The position numbers and the translations under genes are program-made. From NCBI GenBank assembly GCA_009746045.1, contig RPFO01000065.1, forward strand, positions 8,201,241-8,265,240: a stretch of DNA of 64,000 bases, read 5' to 3'. A model generated the notes under the pieces. The model was not told the DNA's origin. It saw nothing but the letters and a program-made list of their open reading frames with translations, and did no database searches. Shown one piece after another: positions 10,371 through 23,500 of this stretch. Each line of letters starts with the position of its first letter. Positions within the stretch are counted from its first letter, which is position 1. The stretch comes from Mesostigma viride. Lineage: Eukaryota; Streptophyta; Mesostigmatophyceae; Mesostigmatales; Mesostigmataceae.

Positions 10371-11855
10371 CCAGGACTGACACGTGAAGACTGGGACGTG
10401 AAGGCAAGTTGCAGCACTCGGCCGCTGCAGTCGCACGCAGGTAGAAACGAGTATTGCTGCTTGAATCTGTCAAGACCCCATCGAATGTAAAACAGGTTTT
10501 TCGTAAAGAAATCCGATTTGTGGGCGGGCTTTACATATTGCTTCTGTCCAAGCACTACCGGATGTAAAACAGTATACTTCTTGAAGAAATAAGTTGGGGC
10601 TTTGTTGGGCGTCACATTTGACCGGTGGGCGGAGTTTCCTGCTTCTGTGAAGGCGCCATCGAATGTAGATCAGTAGATTTTCTAAAGAAATCTGAGTTGT
10701 GGGCGGGGCCTTTATTGCTTGTGTCCATCCACCACCGGATGTAGAACAGTAGACTTATTGAAGGTGAATCACGATACAACAGCTGTAGTTGACAACATCA
10801 TGACCGGCACATCTTTCCCCCACCGCTGCTCAACCCGGTCCCCCCCAAACTCCTCCACACTTGCCCACCTTTCCACCCTCCTCCACGGCCCGTTGTGTTT
10901 GCAGGCGTCGGCACAAAGGGAGGAGGCCGTGCGAGCCGGGAAACTCACGGTATGGTTTGATTTCTAGTTTTGTATTAGGACCCTAGGGTAGCTATGTTAT
11001 ATAGGCATGTCTGACAGCATAGCTCACCATTTCATTACCATGGGATGCTGAGCATACCATTTCCAGAGAGGTAAGTCAGTCACTCTTCGCAGTTGACAAG
11101 TCAGAGAAAGCAATCAAGTGCAGCGTTCACAACTCTTGCCGCTCGTAACCTTTTGTCTGCCCTGTTTGGCAGCTCCCTGTCTTTGCTTTCTCTCGTATTT
11201 CTTTCTTTTGTCTCTTTTCTACATCTTTCTTTGCTAATTCTTGAATATATGATGCTATTGTAGCATCCTTCTAGCGCGGATCGCTCTTAATATCCTTCTC
11301 GCGCACGTTTCCTCGCTTTTTCTCATGTAAGAGCGTCTTCCCTGCCCATGCAGCGTGTACCTGGTGTGTGTGGCTCTGCCTTGCCAATCACAACTGACCG
11401 ACATGCTGGTCAGGCACTGCAGGTCGTTGCCCTTGCGTGTGTGAACCTGCTGTTTTGGCTGTTCCCATGGCCGCTGCGTGTGTCCGTGAATGATACCATG
11501 GGAGGGAGACTTCTCCCATGGGTCCCCTTCGCTGACACTCGTGATGTAGGTTCGCGTCGACTTGTTTCTCTCACTGTGCCCATATTGGCCTCGCACGGCT
11601 TTGTCTCTCATTCCTTGTTTGCATGCGGCGGCGTGTAGACCATCATCTTCATCCGAGACCGCAACAGCAAGGGCCAGGAGGTGAGTAATTGCTGAGGGCA
11701 TGGCTCCTATCCCTTGATGAGTCTAGCGCCATGTACCACCCTCTATGCCTGCATATAGGTGACGCATTGAAAATGCAAGCATCTTACTAGAAGTAGCACG
11801 GGCCTCCGAGGTGAGATTCTGCGCAGGCCTCATGATCCCAATGGACCTGCGAAGC

Positions 11856-12853
11856 GCATGGCGCGCATGGGCGGCCGGCCGGCGCAGCTGGCATGCGGCG
11901 GGGCGGGGCTGTCGACGGGCGGCGGGGCAGGGCCGTCGGCGCGCGGGGGGCCAGCGGCGCTGCCGGTGCGCGCGGGCGGCGGGCCGGCGCACCTGGCATG
12001 CGGCGGGGCAGGGCTGTCGACGGGCGGCGGGGCGGGGCAGTCGACGGGCGGCGGGGCAGGGCCAGCGGCGCTGCCGGCGCGCGTGGGCAGCGGGCCGGCG
12101 CAGCTGGCATGCGGCGGGGCGGGGCTGTCGACGGGCGTCGGGGCAGGGCTGTTGACGGGCGGCGGGGCAGGGCCGTCGGCGCGCGGGGGGCCAGCGGCGC
12201 TGCCGGCGCGCGCGGGCGGCGGGCCGGCGCACCTGGCATGCGGTGGGTCGGGGCTGTCGACGGGCGGCGGGGCGGGGCAGTCGACGGGCGGCGGGGCAGG
12301 GCCGTCAGCGCGCGGGGGGCCAGCGGCGCTGCCGGCGCGCGTGGGCGGCGGGCCGGCGCAGCTGGCATGCGGCGGGGCGGGGCAGTCGACAGGCGGCGGG
12401 GCGGGGCAGCCGGTGCGCGGCGGGGCGGCGCCGTCGGCGGGCGGCGAGGTGGCGCAGCCAGCGCGCAGCGAGGTGGCAGCGGCGGCGCAGCCTGCATGCG
12501 GCGGGGCAGGGCTGTCGACGGGCGGCGGGGCGGGGCAGTCGACGGGCGGCGGGGCAGGGCCGTCGGCGCGCGGGGGCCAGCGGCGCTGCCGGCGCGCATG
12601 GGCGGCGGGCCGGCGCAGCTGGCATGCGGCGGGGCGGGGCTGTCAACGGGCGGCGGGGCAGGGCCGTCGGCGCGCGGGGGGCCAACGGCGCTGCCGGCGC
12701 GCGTGGGCGGCGGGCCGGCGCAGCTGGCATGCGGCGGGGCGGGGCAGCCTGTCGACGGGCTACGGGGCGGGGCAGCCGGCGCGCGGCGGGCCGGCGGCGC
12801 AGCCGGCGGGCGGCGGAGCGGCGGAGCGGCGGAGCGGCACAGCCGGTGCCTGA
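11856..12853. repeat. GC-rich minisatellite, copy 2
   Basis: Copy of the array at 2150-3147. It differs only by the two poly-G length changes (six G near 11945, five G near 12572), which shift the translated frames between the two copies without changing the rest. Confidence 0.9.
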
Positions 12854-12869
12854 AAAACGCGGTCGCTCA

Positions 12870-14400
12870 ATGAAGGTGCACCACGCCGTCTTCTTCCAGG
12901 TACAGGGCAACACAGAGACCTGGTTGTCCTACCGGACCACGGAGTCCCAAAAGACGCCGTGGCAGCCCGCGGGGACTCGACAGGAAGGCGCGCCACGGTG
13001 CGGGAAGGCGATGACACAGCCATACAGGTTTGATGCGGAGGGGCGGCCGCTGTTTGGCGTCCGACTTGTGGATCCAGACCGCATTCCGATGTTGCAGGAC
13101 ACCCCAGCCTTCGCACCATTGAACATGGAGTTTCTGGGGAAGGAGCTGGAGTCGATCAAAACAAGGGTCGAGAAGTTGCCCCATGGCATCTGGCAGTGGT
13201 ACTTTCCGCCCGACACCATCAAGCCAAACAAGGCCTTTTTTCGCAAGTCAAGTCCCACATGCCCCTGAGGAGGTGCCTGAGGAGTGGCGCCCTTTGCCGT
13301 GGCCATCTCGCGCGGACATCTCCGCCCTGCGTGAGCACGATGCAGCGCCTGAACCACCACCGACGCAAGAAGAGCACTTCATGGCGTTGGTCGACGCAGA
13401 GGCGGTGCGCGTCACCCCGCTGGTAGACCGAGTTCGTCATGATGGCCACACACAGCAGGAATGGGCGGCAGAAGACAGGGCCATGGCAGCCAAGGTCGCT
13501 TACTTGAAGCGCATGCAAGGCGTTGAGAAAGGCTCCGCTGTTCTATACTGGCACCCTTCAGCTGGTATTCTCTGCAACTCGAAGCTCACGTGGACTCCAG
13601 TCCTCGTTGGCATCATCAAGGAGGTGGTTGCGAAGGAGGATGGCGGCCAACCTTCTATTGAGCTCTTTGTATACCGCGCTAAGCATTTGCATGACACGTG
13701 GCACCCGTGGAATACAGACATTGCGCAATGGCCCCATCCGCCAACCACTGCGGCGCACACGGTGATCATCACCGCCTCAGACCTCGTCTTGACACAAGTG
13801 GTGGGCAAGCGAGGTCAGCCGCCCCATGGAGTCTCCTTGGGTGCGAACGAAAAGCTCACCAAGGAGTGCCTAAAGGCGCTGAAGGAGGTGCCCTATGACG
13901 CGGAACACCCGGTCGTGAAGTGGCAAGATGCTGAATGCTCGAAGGGCATCGTCGGCATGGCGAAGGCATGCTGGGAAGGCGTAACGCTGCAGGTCAAGAG
14001 TGGCAGCCGCAACCTCGTAGGGCAAGTCGTGTGTCATTGGGCGTCGGAGCGTGTGACATCCGCGGACGGTCGCACCGAAAGCCGGGACGGCAGGTACCAT
14101 GGTCGTGTCGCTGTTGTCGACACGCAAAACGACATGGTAGCCATGTACTGGGGTGCCCGTTGGGAGGAGGACGCGGTTTCTTGCGTGCCTCTCCACGAGC
14201 TGGAGGCACAGATCTGCGGGTGCCCCGGTGTGGTCGTCCCTGCGTTGCAAGCGCCGGATATCACCCTGGCCGAGGCTCGATTGCGCGAGATGGTTCCACC
14301 CAGCGACGTTGTGGCGGAGAACAACAACGCAGGCGCCTCCCGGCGTCGGAAGCGAGCGCTCATCCTTGCCGATGACGATGACGACGACGACGACTGCTGA
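12870..14400 (+). CDS. Unrecognised mobile-element protein, frameshifted, copy 2
   Basis: Sequence-identical copy of the gene at 3164-4694, including the T6 frameshift and the acidic tail. The first frame ends at 13268 and the main frame runs 13183-14400. See the first copy for the domain description. The gene stands about 1.3 kb inside the conserved terminus at 15702, at the same place relative to the end as copy 1. Confidence 0.5.
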
Positions 14401-14600
14401 AGCGCAAGCAGCGTTGTTGTCATTGAGCTGCTCATGTGCTGCTGCTGCTGCTGTGCTGCCATGCTATTGCTGCTGCATTGCTGCCGTACTGCTGCTGTGC
14501 TATTGTGCTGATGTGTTGCTGCATTGCTGCCGTGCCGCTGATGTATTGCTGTCGTGCTGCTGTGTTGATGCACTGCTGCATTGCTGCCGTGCTGCTGAGC

Positions 14601-14675
14601 TAGTACTGCCTATTAGTGAATTTCCTATCAATGGACTATAGTCCACTGATAGGAAATTCAGGAATCGGCATACTA
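14601..14675. repeat. 75-bp near-perfect palindrome, copy 2
   Basis: Identical to the palindrome at 4895-4969, again inside the CTG-rich tract downstream of the gene. Confidence 0.9.
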
Positions 14676-15651
14676 AGTTGCTGCTGCGCTGACTTGTGCT
14701 CCTGCTATGCGGCCGTGTTGATGTGCTACAGTTGTGCTGCTGCTGTGCTACGGTCATGCTGCTGCTGTGTTGCTGGGCTGATGTGTTGTTGCATTGATGT
14801 AGTGGCTATTGTTCCGCTACTACAATTTGCTACTGATGCCGCTGCTGGTGCTTTTTTGCATGTCAGTGCCCGCTATGTTCACACCACTGTTGCCGCGGTT
14901 GGTATCGCGTGATTTCCACCGGTTGTGCGTTGACATGTGTTACTCATGCATTTGCCCCTATATTTGGTAGCACGCGGTTTCGCGTTAGTTAGGTGCAGAC
15001 AGCTGCATGTAGACAAACATCTTGTTTAAGTCGGTCAATTAACTGTTCTTGACGCATCATGGTCCAAGTCGACCGACCTGTAGGGACCAGTAGAGCAATT
15101 GTCTAGGAGAAAGAGCGTGATCGCTGCAGAAGCCGCGTGGCAGCCGTGGCTGTACCTGTAGTACGACCTGCATATATATGGATACTGTATTTGGATACTG
15201 GGTTGTTTATCAATTCTGGTTTTAATTTATTTAGTGTACCTGGTGTTGGCATGCCAACTCAGTGCTAAACTACTTTATGCACAATGATGCAACTTGATGC
15301 TATAGTGACGTGCCACGATGTAACTTTATTAACTTCACCATTAGTCATGGGGTCAATAGGATTGCTCATTATGCCATGTTAACATGAACCATGGGTTACG
15401 TAATAGTGAAAACAGTAATCATGATGCTCCACTTGAAGTCTCCAACATGGTCATGTTTGGAATTTTATTGATCATATTCACAATATATGAAAAGAGACAA
15501 CAAACGTGGAAGCATGGCACGCCGAGGCCGATAATATATGTGTGAAATATGAAAAGAGACAACATCTTTGGCAAGCATGATCATATTATGCTTGCCAAAC
15601 ATATTAATGATATCGACCATGTCCAGAAACCATGTTTGCCAATGGTGCATT

Positions 15652-15702
15652 TAGGATACATTTGAAGCCGTGCAAATGTATCCTAATCCGGTAAAACCAC
15701 CC
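15652..15702. mobile_element. Conserved right terminus of family-B element, copy 2
   Basis: Same 13-bp hairpin and ACCACCC end as at 5946-5996. The base after 15702 is the first of gypsy-like coding sequence (RRDLMG..., the region just after RNase H in such polyproteins). This fits insertion of the family-B element into a gypsy element. No matching left end or left gypsy half is visible in the window. Confidence 0.7.
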
Positions 15703-16219
15703 AGAAGGGATCTGATGGGAACATTTCACGAGGATCTGGATATCTGTGCTGCCATGGTTTCTGTGGTAGAGTGTGGTGCTGTCACAAGGGCACAGGCAGC
15801 TAACCAGCAAACCTCCAAGCTGAGTCCACCCCCTGTAGAGGCTATAGCTTTAGACTGTCACGAGATGCTCATTGACCAGGGCTCTGTCCCAGGGGCCAGG
15901 GTCGACAGGCGTCCAGGGTGGGGATCAGTCACTGCAGGGCAGTCTTAGGGAGGGTCCTGCTGGTAGCCAGTCCACTCTCACAACACAATCAAGCACAGAG
16001 AATCCTAGGAGGGGGAGGGGACGGCCCAGGAAGTGGATACTGGAGCCAGGGATGCTGTCCAAATCTAGAGGATTGGCAGCTGAGATCAAGGGGAAGTCAC
16101 GTACTGACCTGTGGCTGATGTTCTGTCATCCAAGCATCTAGTCACTAGTCACCTGCAGGAGGGTGAGGTGCTGCAGCTGCAGCCTTTAGGACCTGGCAAA
16201 CAGCTAGTCCTGCCTAACC

Positions 16220-17244
16220 CTATGAGTATTGCCCTGCATGCTGGACGTGATTAAGGCCTTCACTAAAACTGAGGACCTGGCCACTAAGGCCATTCAGGAA
16301 GGAAGCTTTGGTAACAGGCCTGTGGAGTACTGGGAGGGAGTCCTTTATGTCCACACCCAGGATGCAGATCATGTAGTGACCAGGAAGGTCTATGTGCCAG
16401 AAATGGCCATTCCCACTGTGTTGCATTGCTTCCATGACGACGTGACTGCGTGTCATCCTGGGTATGCTAAGCTTCTCCATGAAGTACAAGAGAGGTTTTG
16501 GTGGCCCATGGCATGTTTCGTGATATCAAAGCCTATGTGGCTTCCTGTGACTCATGCCAAAGGAATAATAAGGTTAGGACTCAGGCAGTGCCTATCTTTC
16601 CTATGGCCATGCCTATTCCCCTTCGACCCTGGATCAGTGTGACCATGGACTTCATTTGTGGCTTGCCTGTTTCTGATGCTGGCAATGACAGGATACTGGT
16701 GGTGATGGACAGGCTGTCTAGAATGTGCCATCTCATCCCCTGCAATGCCCATCTCACAGCTGCCCAGTGTGTAGAGTTGTTCATGAAGGAGGTGTACAGA
16801 CTGCATGGCATATGCCACGTGTAATCATCACTGACCAGGATCCCTTGTGGATGTCTGGGTTCTGGAAGTCCTTCTTTGACATCCTGGACACTAAGTTGGC
16901 CTTTGGAGTAGCATACAGGTGTGCCAGCACGGGGGCTGTGGAGAGGCTGAACCGTATTGTACGGGAATGCCAGAAGCACTATTGTACCCATGATAACAAG
17001 GAATGGGACAAGAAACTTCCCTTCATAGAGTTTGCCATCAACAACTCACCCCTGGCTCCTCACCAAATGTCTCCATTTGTCATTTGCCATGGCCAGTGCC
17101 CCTTGACTCCATTTGACCTGGAGTTACCTGACAGGGATGCTGAAGGCCCCTTCAGAAGACGCCTAACCTCTATCCACCAGCTGATAGCATCCTTCCAGGA
17201 AGCTCACAGTATGGTTGCTGCTCAGATGTTGCATGCACAGGACA
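16220..17244 (+). pseudogene. Ty3/gypsy integrase, frameshifted and split by insertion
   Basis: The integrase is spread over three frames (16229-16642, 16498-16824, 16725-17303). The zinc-binding HHCC module is visible as HDDVTACHPGYAKL and, one frame on, CDSCQRNNK. The catalytic triad is present: D in TMDFICGLP, D in IITDQDPLW, and E in GAVERLNRIVRE. At least two frame slips separate these pieces, so as written it cannot make an active enzyme. Its C-terminal part is displaced to 36943-37496 by the giant transposon. Confidence 0.85.
17241..17244. other. Target site duplication GACA, left
   Basis: GACA lies immediately left of the terminal GGGTGG and is matched by GACA at 36943-36946. Keeping only one of the two copies and dropping the insert puts the flanking gypsy codons back in one frame, strong evidence that this 4-bp sequence is the target duplication. 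Confidence 0.9.
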
Positions 17245-17317
17245 GGGTGGTCCCACGCGGAATGGGGTCATTTTTGGCGCATTTTGCAAGAAAAAAACGC
17301 TAGTTTCAATCGTCCGA
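17245..17317 (+). repeat. Left terminal inverted repeat of family-A element
   Basis: The outer 24 bp are identical to the right end in inverted orientation. After a 9-bp length difference near 17269-17281 (the left has extra GGCGCAT-like bases), another block of about 35 bp through TTTCAATCGTCCGA matches with a single substitution. Confidence 0.92.
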
Positions 17318-17538
17318 TATCTTTTTTTCGCGCGAATTTGGCGTCCGATCGCGTATTTTCGAGCTAATTTGGTGTCATAATGCTTAATTCATGTCAATTT
17401 GAGCGTACATTCCACATCGAGAGGCTTGAAAGTTAGTAATTCATGTAAATTTTACGTGGAGAGACTCGACATCATCCTAACCTTTGTATTAACCATAGGA
17501 CGAGCATTGCCAGCGCATGTCCAAGTGCTAACTTTCCC

Positions 17539-20500
17539 TCACACTTTCGAGGGCCTCTTCCGTAATTTCGCTTCCGCGATCTGCTGTTCCGTTTTCGAGT
17601 TCCTCCTCTTCTTATCGATCTCCTTTGTAGGCGCCCAGACTTCCACATCCTTCCAGCTCTTGCCATCCGTCAGCTTTACCACCTTCATCGCGTAGTCCAG
17701 CGGCATCCACCACAACTTGTTCTTCAACTTCCCTCCCTTCTCCCCCTCAGCGAAAAACTTAAATGCGACGTCCCTCCACTTGGTGTCGTATCCAGACACC
17801 TGCCCATAAAGCATGACGTCTTCTAGCTTGGCATACATTCGCGTAGCCGTATCCTTGTTCCCTGCTTGCATAATGGCTAAAGTCCACCCATCACACCAAA
17901 AGGCCTCTGGTGCTCCGAACCCCATTTCCCCGTCCATAAGTCTCATTTCCAACGTGGGCTTGTCATCATCCTCATCGCCCGCCTGACTGTCTTCCGCCCC
18001 CTTAGGCTCCTCCCGTCCGGAAGTGTCAGCATGTACAGCCGCTGGTCCGAAGCCCACCGCCACATTAGCCAAGCGAAGTAACTGCTCCACATCCTCATTA
18101 CCTGCGAGCAAACCGATCATGCCATCAACGCATGACTAAAATCGAGTTAGTAGAAATCGGACTGCCAACCGTGAAAAATCAAAACACTCTACATACCAGA
18201 ATTCACTCGCAGATTTTTTCTTACCCTTTTTGGCCTTTTCCTTCGACCTCTGCTCGCAGGTAGACCCCGTCTGGGGGTGGGGGGCAGGCTCCGGGGCGGG
18301 TTTGGCGGGCTCGGCAACCTTGGCAGTCTTCGCGGTCTTGGGTAACTTCTTGGAAGCAACGCGCTCCTTTCCCCCGTCCTCCTCCTCTCCGCCGCCATCC
18401 TCCTCCTCCTTCTCCTCCTCATCGTCCGAATCTGAAAGCACAACTTCTTTTCGACGCCGTTTCTGAGGCAGGGCAGGCTTGGGAGGCTTCCCCACCTTGG
18501 CCGATTTCTTGGAAGCAACGTGCTCCGCAGCCTTCCCACCCTTGGCGGATTTCTTGGTAGCAACGTGCTGCTCCTCCTCCTCCTCCTCCTCCTCCTCCCC
18601 CTCCTCCTCCTCAGCATCGTCGTCCTCCTCCTCCTCCTCCTCCTCAGCATCGTCGTCCGAATCAGCCACTGCCACAACTGGCTTACGAAGCTGCTTCTTC
18701 GGTACCTGAGAAATGGCCAGAGTCGGCGGGGGAACCCGAAGCTGCTTCTTCGGTACCTGAGAACTGGGCAGAGGCGCCGGGGTGGGCAGAGTCGCCGGGG
18801 GAACCCGAAGCTGCTTCTTCGGAACCTGAAAAACGGGCTGCGACGCGGCAGGCTTGGAAGGCCCACCTCCATCATCCTCAACAAGTGACACGACTGCCCG
18901 TCGAGTCACTTGAGAAGCGGGCTTCTTCGCCGCAGGCGGATCCGAATCACCTTCAGGCCCCGTCCTCTGTTCGGCCTGCTGCGTTCTGACCTCGACGGGG
19001 GTCTCTCCGCGGTTAGACCCTCCTGCCGGACCTCCATCCCCTCCATCCCCTCCCTCCAACAACTGTTGGTCATCCCTCTCCACCACGGCGGACGATCCCC
19101 CAGCTTCGTGGGAAGCTTTTCGCTTCTTCGCCCTTCCGAGCCTAGGCCCCCCATCACCTTCCCCCTGTTCAAGCCGCTCCCACAATTCACTCCCTTTCCC
19201 GATCCTTTCCACTATCTCTTGAAACCCCTTAATCTCCGTCTTGGTACCAAACACGATCACCATCGGTTCGAACCTGGAGAAAAAGTCGTGGGCGCAAGCC
19301 TTCAGCACATTATCGTACATCCCGCCCGGTTGGGGAATGGACGAAGCTGTCGGGCAAGGACCGAACGCCCACCACCCTCTCTGAAAGTTACTCCACTTAT
19401 CACCCCAAATGTTCGCCAAGTTCAGCAGGCTCAGGCACGGAAGGGACCTGCCCAAGGGAAAGGGGCGGGCTGAAGCTGAGGCAACCTCGCCTGCCACCTG
19501 CTTGACGAGCGACTTGTCATCATCATCACCGTCTAGTTCCTGACAGCAAAACCAGACCCGGCGACGGCCCCAGTCCACACTCTGCCACTCATACTTCACG
19601 TCCCATTCCTCCTCCTCCTTCGCCTCCTCCTCCTTCTTCGCCTCCGTCTCCTTCCCCTTCCCCTTCCCCTTCCCCTTCTCCAGCCCCTTCACCGGCCCCT
19701 TCATCGCCGCCTCCTTCACCCCCCCTTCGAGTAATCCAACTTTTGGAGCGTACTTCCTGAACGCTTCCGGAGCCAAAAGTGCCAAACCCACCGTCTTGTC
19801 CTCGCTCTCTTTTAGCAGAATCTCCTGAAAGTCGATCTTGCCACTACTGAGATCCTTTCTCGGAATCCTCAGATGTGCGGCGTGTTTTTTGGCTTTAAGA
19901 AGGTAGGCGATGTTCCTCGTTATGATGACGGCCACATCCCAAAATTGCCGGTATCTGGCCACAATCTCCTGCCTGCCGACCGGCCGAAGGAGAGGATGGA
20001 GATTGAAGACGAGTTCGAAAATATGAGACGCCACAAACTCCTTGCCCTTTGCGTCCTTGCATTGCGCTTCCAGCGTCTCATCCTCCTTGAATCTGGCGCA
20101 AATGGTCAGCCGCAGGCACTCCAGCACATCCTTGGCGAACTCCACCAACTTGGTGAGCTTTTCCGGTCCAACCTGGCAGCTCATGATGCAATCGATCACG
20201 GCGTCCATCATAGGAAGGCTGGCCAAGTTCCTGAAAGCGGTCCAAGAGACCTTCTGGCCTTTCTTCTCCCCCTCTGCATTCGCGAATTTGCACCTTTGCA
20301 TCATCACCTCCTCAGGCGCGGGTTTCGTTGAGGCAGGATCATCAGTCTGCTCCTGTGTCAGACGGAGAAACGTGTTGGCCAGCGTGCGACTGTAAGCGGA
20401 ATGCACTGAAGCAATGCTGTGGGCCGGCTTTTTCTTTCCTTCTGCTTCCTCCTCGTGTACATCCACCGCTGCCGGCTCCACATTCCCTTCCCTTCCCCCC

Positions 20501-23500
20501 GCTTGCCGCATAGCCGGGAGGATGTACGTGAGCAGATTGGTGTAGTGGCCATCCGCAATATAGTGGCCCTTCCCACGCGTGACTTTGCCGTATAGATATA
20601 GCTTGTTGTAGTTCCACACGTCAAGCAACGCCTGGCCCAGCGTACGATCCGCCACGGCTAAGTCCTCCGAATTCGCCCCCTTGGCGATGTCGAACAGCTT
20701 CTCCAGCTTGCCGGTCAGCACCGCCTGCGACATCAATTAACATCGAGCGAGCAACGACAAAACTCAGTCATAAAAGGCGAGGGGTATAGCTGCGGATAGA
20801 CCCTAACAAAATTCGAAAAAGAAACGGCCGACAATACGCAACGAAAATTCCAACAAAAAAAAGGAGAGGGTCTAGCTGCAGCGAGACCCTCGCAAAAAAC
20901 TTGAAGCGCACACAAAAAACAACCACGAAAATTCCGAGGGTCTACCCGCAGCTAGACCCTGCCAAAATAGATAGCTTACATCTTCTTTTGCCTTAGGTAG
21001 ATTTCGAAGCTCACTCCACGACGGGAGCAGGTCGCCACCCTTGAGAAGAATGACGTTCGTACCCATGTAACCACCACGGAATTTCCGCAACAGGTCCTGG
21101 AAGGCGTGCTCCGCCTCCTTAGGAGTACTTTGCGAAATTGGACTCCGCCCCACCCTCGCACATCATTGCCCGAACCTCTCCCCACCCGCCATCCGGCCCC
21201 CTGAGAAACGACTTTAACCCCTTAAAGTAGTGGTTCCCATCCACCACCGCGTACCGGAGAACCAGATACGGTACCGGTACCCGTTCCTCAAAAAATTTCG
21301 GATCGTAGGACTTCATCGCAGTATTGCACAGCAGGTTGAAAACTTGCCGACTGCCCTCGATCTCCTGAGGCAAAACTGCGGCCACCTCGTCCACCTGGCG
21401 TAGGTACGCCACTCAAGTCCTCTCGCAGGAAAGAGGTGGTGGACTCCGTGTTAAGCCACACGTCGACTTCAGTATCCGAAAGGGGCCGGAAGTACCTGGA
21501 CCCCACATCCTCCGCGTCAATCTTGGCGCCGTGGTAATGCTTCAGCCACTTGACGAAATCCGGCATGCACAAGATTTGCTTGTCGAACAGGTCAGGTTGA
21601 GATTCGGCAAGCGCCTGGAAAGGGAACTGCCAGACCGGGACAACAACCTTGAAGTGCAAGGCGTTGTCCCGCGCATTGAGGAGAATGCGGGCCGTTCTCC
21701 TTAATGGTTTCAAGGTTTAAACGCCGCTGCCTCAAAGCCTCTGGCAAAATAAGCGCGTTGACCGTCTGGATCCGCATACTGAAACATCCGGTCTGCTGAA
21801 AATCGGCCGGCCGAATCCAACGCGTTTCCCTGAGAGAATTGGCCTTCCGGATGTTCTGGTCCCTGACCTCCTTGTTCGAGTCGACCTTTTTCGAAGGCTT
21901 CCAGCTTTCAATGATAGGGTCGGTGTCCGGGTTCCCACTGCTCGTGAGCACCCCCTCCTTAAAAAGCTTGTTGAGTGACCGGAGCAGCTCAAGAAAGGGG
22001 GAGAACTCGGGCCAGTTTGGCAGGTCATCGACGTCCGCCATCCGCCTACTCGAGCAGTACTTGAGCATATCCTTCACCAGCGCGAACACGGCGTCATGAC
22101 CAGGTAACTTCTTCTCCACCGTGGCGTCTTCGTCCCCCCCGTCATCCTGAAGTAAAAAATCGAAAAGGACCGCAGGATTTGCTCAAGTCAGTAATCTTTA
22201 GGCCGACCACGACATCCTGTTCAGGGACGAACAAAGTTCTGTTGGAATAGTACCTTACTGACACTAAACACCAAGTCCCGCAGCCGTCAGCGTCTACCCG
22301 CAGCGAGAGGTCTAAATTTTCACAACAATCGTACCTGTCCAGTTTTCTGCTGCTTCTTGGCCTCCTTAGCCTTCTCCTTCTCCGCCTTCTTCGCCTCCTT
22401 CTCCGCCGCCTTCGCCTCCGCGTTCTTCTTACTGTTGGCCTTTGCCACCGCATTCAGCGCCCTTTTTCCCTCAGCGGCCCGACGACGAAAATCAGCCTTC
22501 ATGAATTTCTCGATCTTGTCAACCTTTGCCTCTGAGTACTCCTTAGGCTGCCACTTGAAATTCTTGGTGGCTTTCGACTTCACCAGATTTGCGAATTCAT
22601 ATGCCAATTCACTCTTAAAGGTAGCGTCACCCAACACCTCCGTATCGAAATCGGCATCGACTTCCGCCTCAAGTCGTGTCAGGTACTTGCGAAACTCGGA
22701 CCCCGCAGGTCCCTCCGAATCGACGCCATCGGGCGGAGACTTAAGCATGATCAGGCCAACAGCAATAATATGATCCTTCGCAACCTTCTTGCGGGAATCC
22801 AGCTTTTCCCTTTCATGCTCAGTCAATGGGGCTTCGCCGCCTTCCCCCCCGCAGTACCCCCAGCGACAGCCCCCGCCTGCATGACAAAAAAAAACGAACA
22901 AGAAGGGACTTGACCTCAGTTCGATTGTTGCACCATCGTCTCTCTGCGGAGATACCCCTCAGCACGAAAAAAATCACACGAACTCGCGGCGGATGAACGT
23001 ACCTGCACAGCCACTTCTCCCTCAGCGTCTCCCCCATCCTCATCTCCTCCAGCGTTTTCATCCCCCCCATCCTCATCTCCTCCAGCGTTTTCTTCCTCTC
23101 CGGCAGCGCCTGCTGAGGCCAAACCCCCCGCCTGTCAACACCGAATACGACAGCTCATTGGAAATCAAAATTAGTCGACATTTGTATATTTCGCATAATG
23201 CGCTCACTAAAACTTCAGGCGAAATGCAGACATCCGGATATCGTTTAATGCTTACCATTTCCATCTCGAGTCCAGACCAAATACCAGCACTGTCAACAGC
23301 CATCGCCGCAGCCGCCCCCTGAAAAAAGACAACAGATTGGTTGGGGGCACCGTTGAAATTAGCCGAACATGTCAGTCTCAATAAAAGGGTGAGGGTCTAC
23401 CTGCAGCTAGACCCCATGTAAGATGCTCGTGGAAACTCGACGGACAAGCACCCACCTTATCAACCAAGTCTGACAAATTAGGTAAATCCTCCGATACGTC

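Larger units (their letters stand above)
9707..15702. repeat. 6-kb segmental duplication, copy 2
   Basis: Partner of 1-5996. It contains the second satellite block, the 178-bp direct repeat (10478-10762), the GC minisatellite (11856-12853), the frameshifted gene (12870-14400), the palindrome (14601-14675) and the terminal hairpin (15652-15685). It ends at 15702, directly abutting Ty3/gypsy internal sequence. Confidence 0.95.
15703..17244 (+). mobile_element. Ty3/gypsy retroelement, left surviving part
   Basis: This holds the end of the pol region from the RNase H/integrase linker through the integrase core. It lacks the 5' LTR, gag, protease and reverse transcriptase, which are replaced by the family-B end at 15702. 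The right boundary at 17244 is the target-site copy GACA of the 19.7-kb insertion. The element resumes at 36943. Confidence 0.85.

Noticed and set aside
18497-18888. Plus-strand Leu/Ser-rich ORFs at 18.2-18.9 kb
   Set aside because: Antisense shadows of the Glu/Lys/Asp-rich tail of the minus-strand gene.
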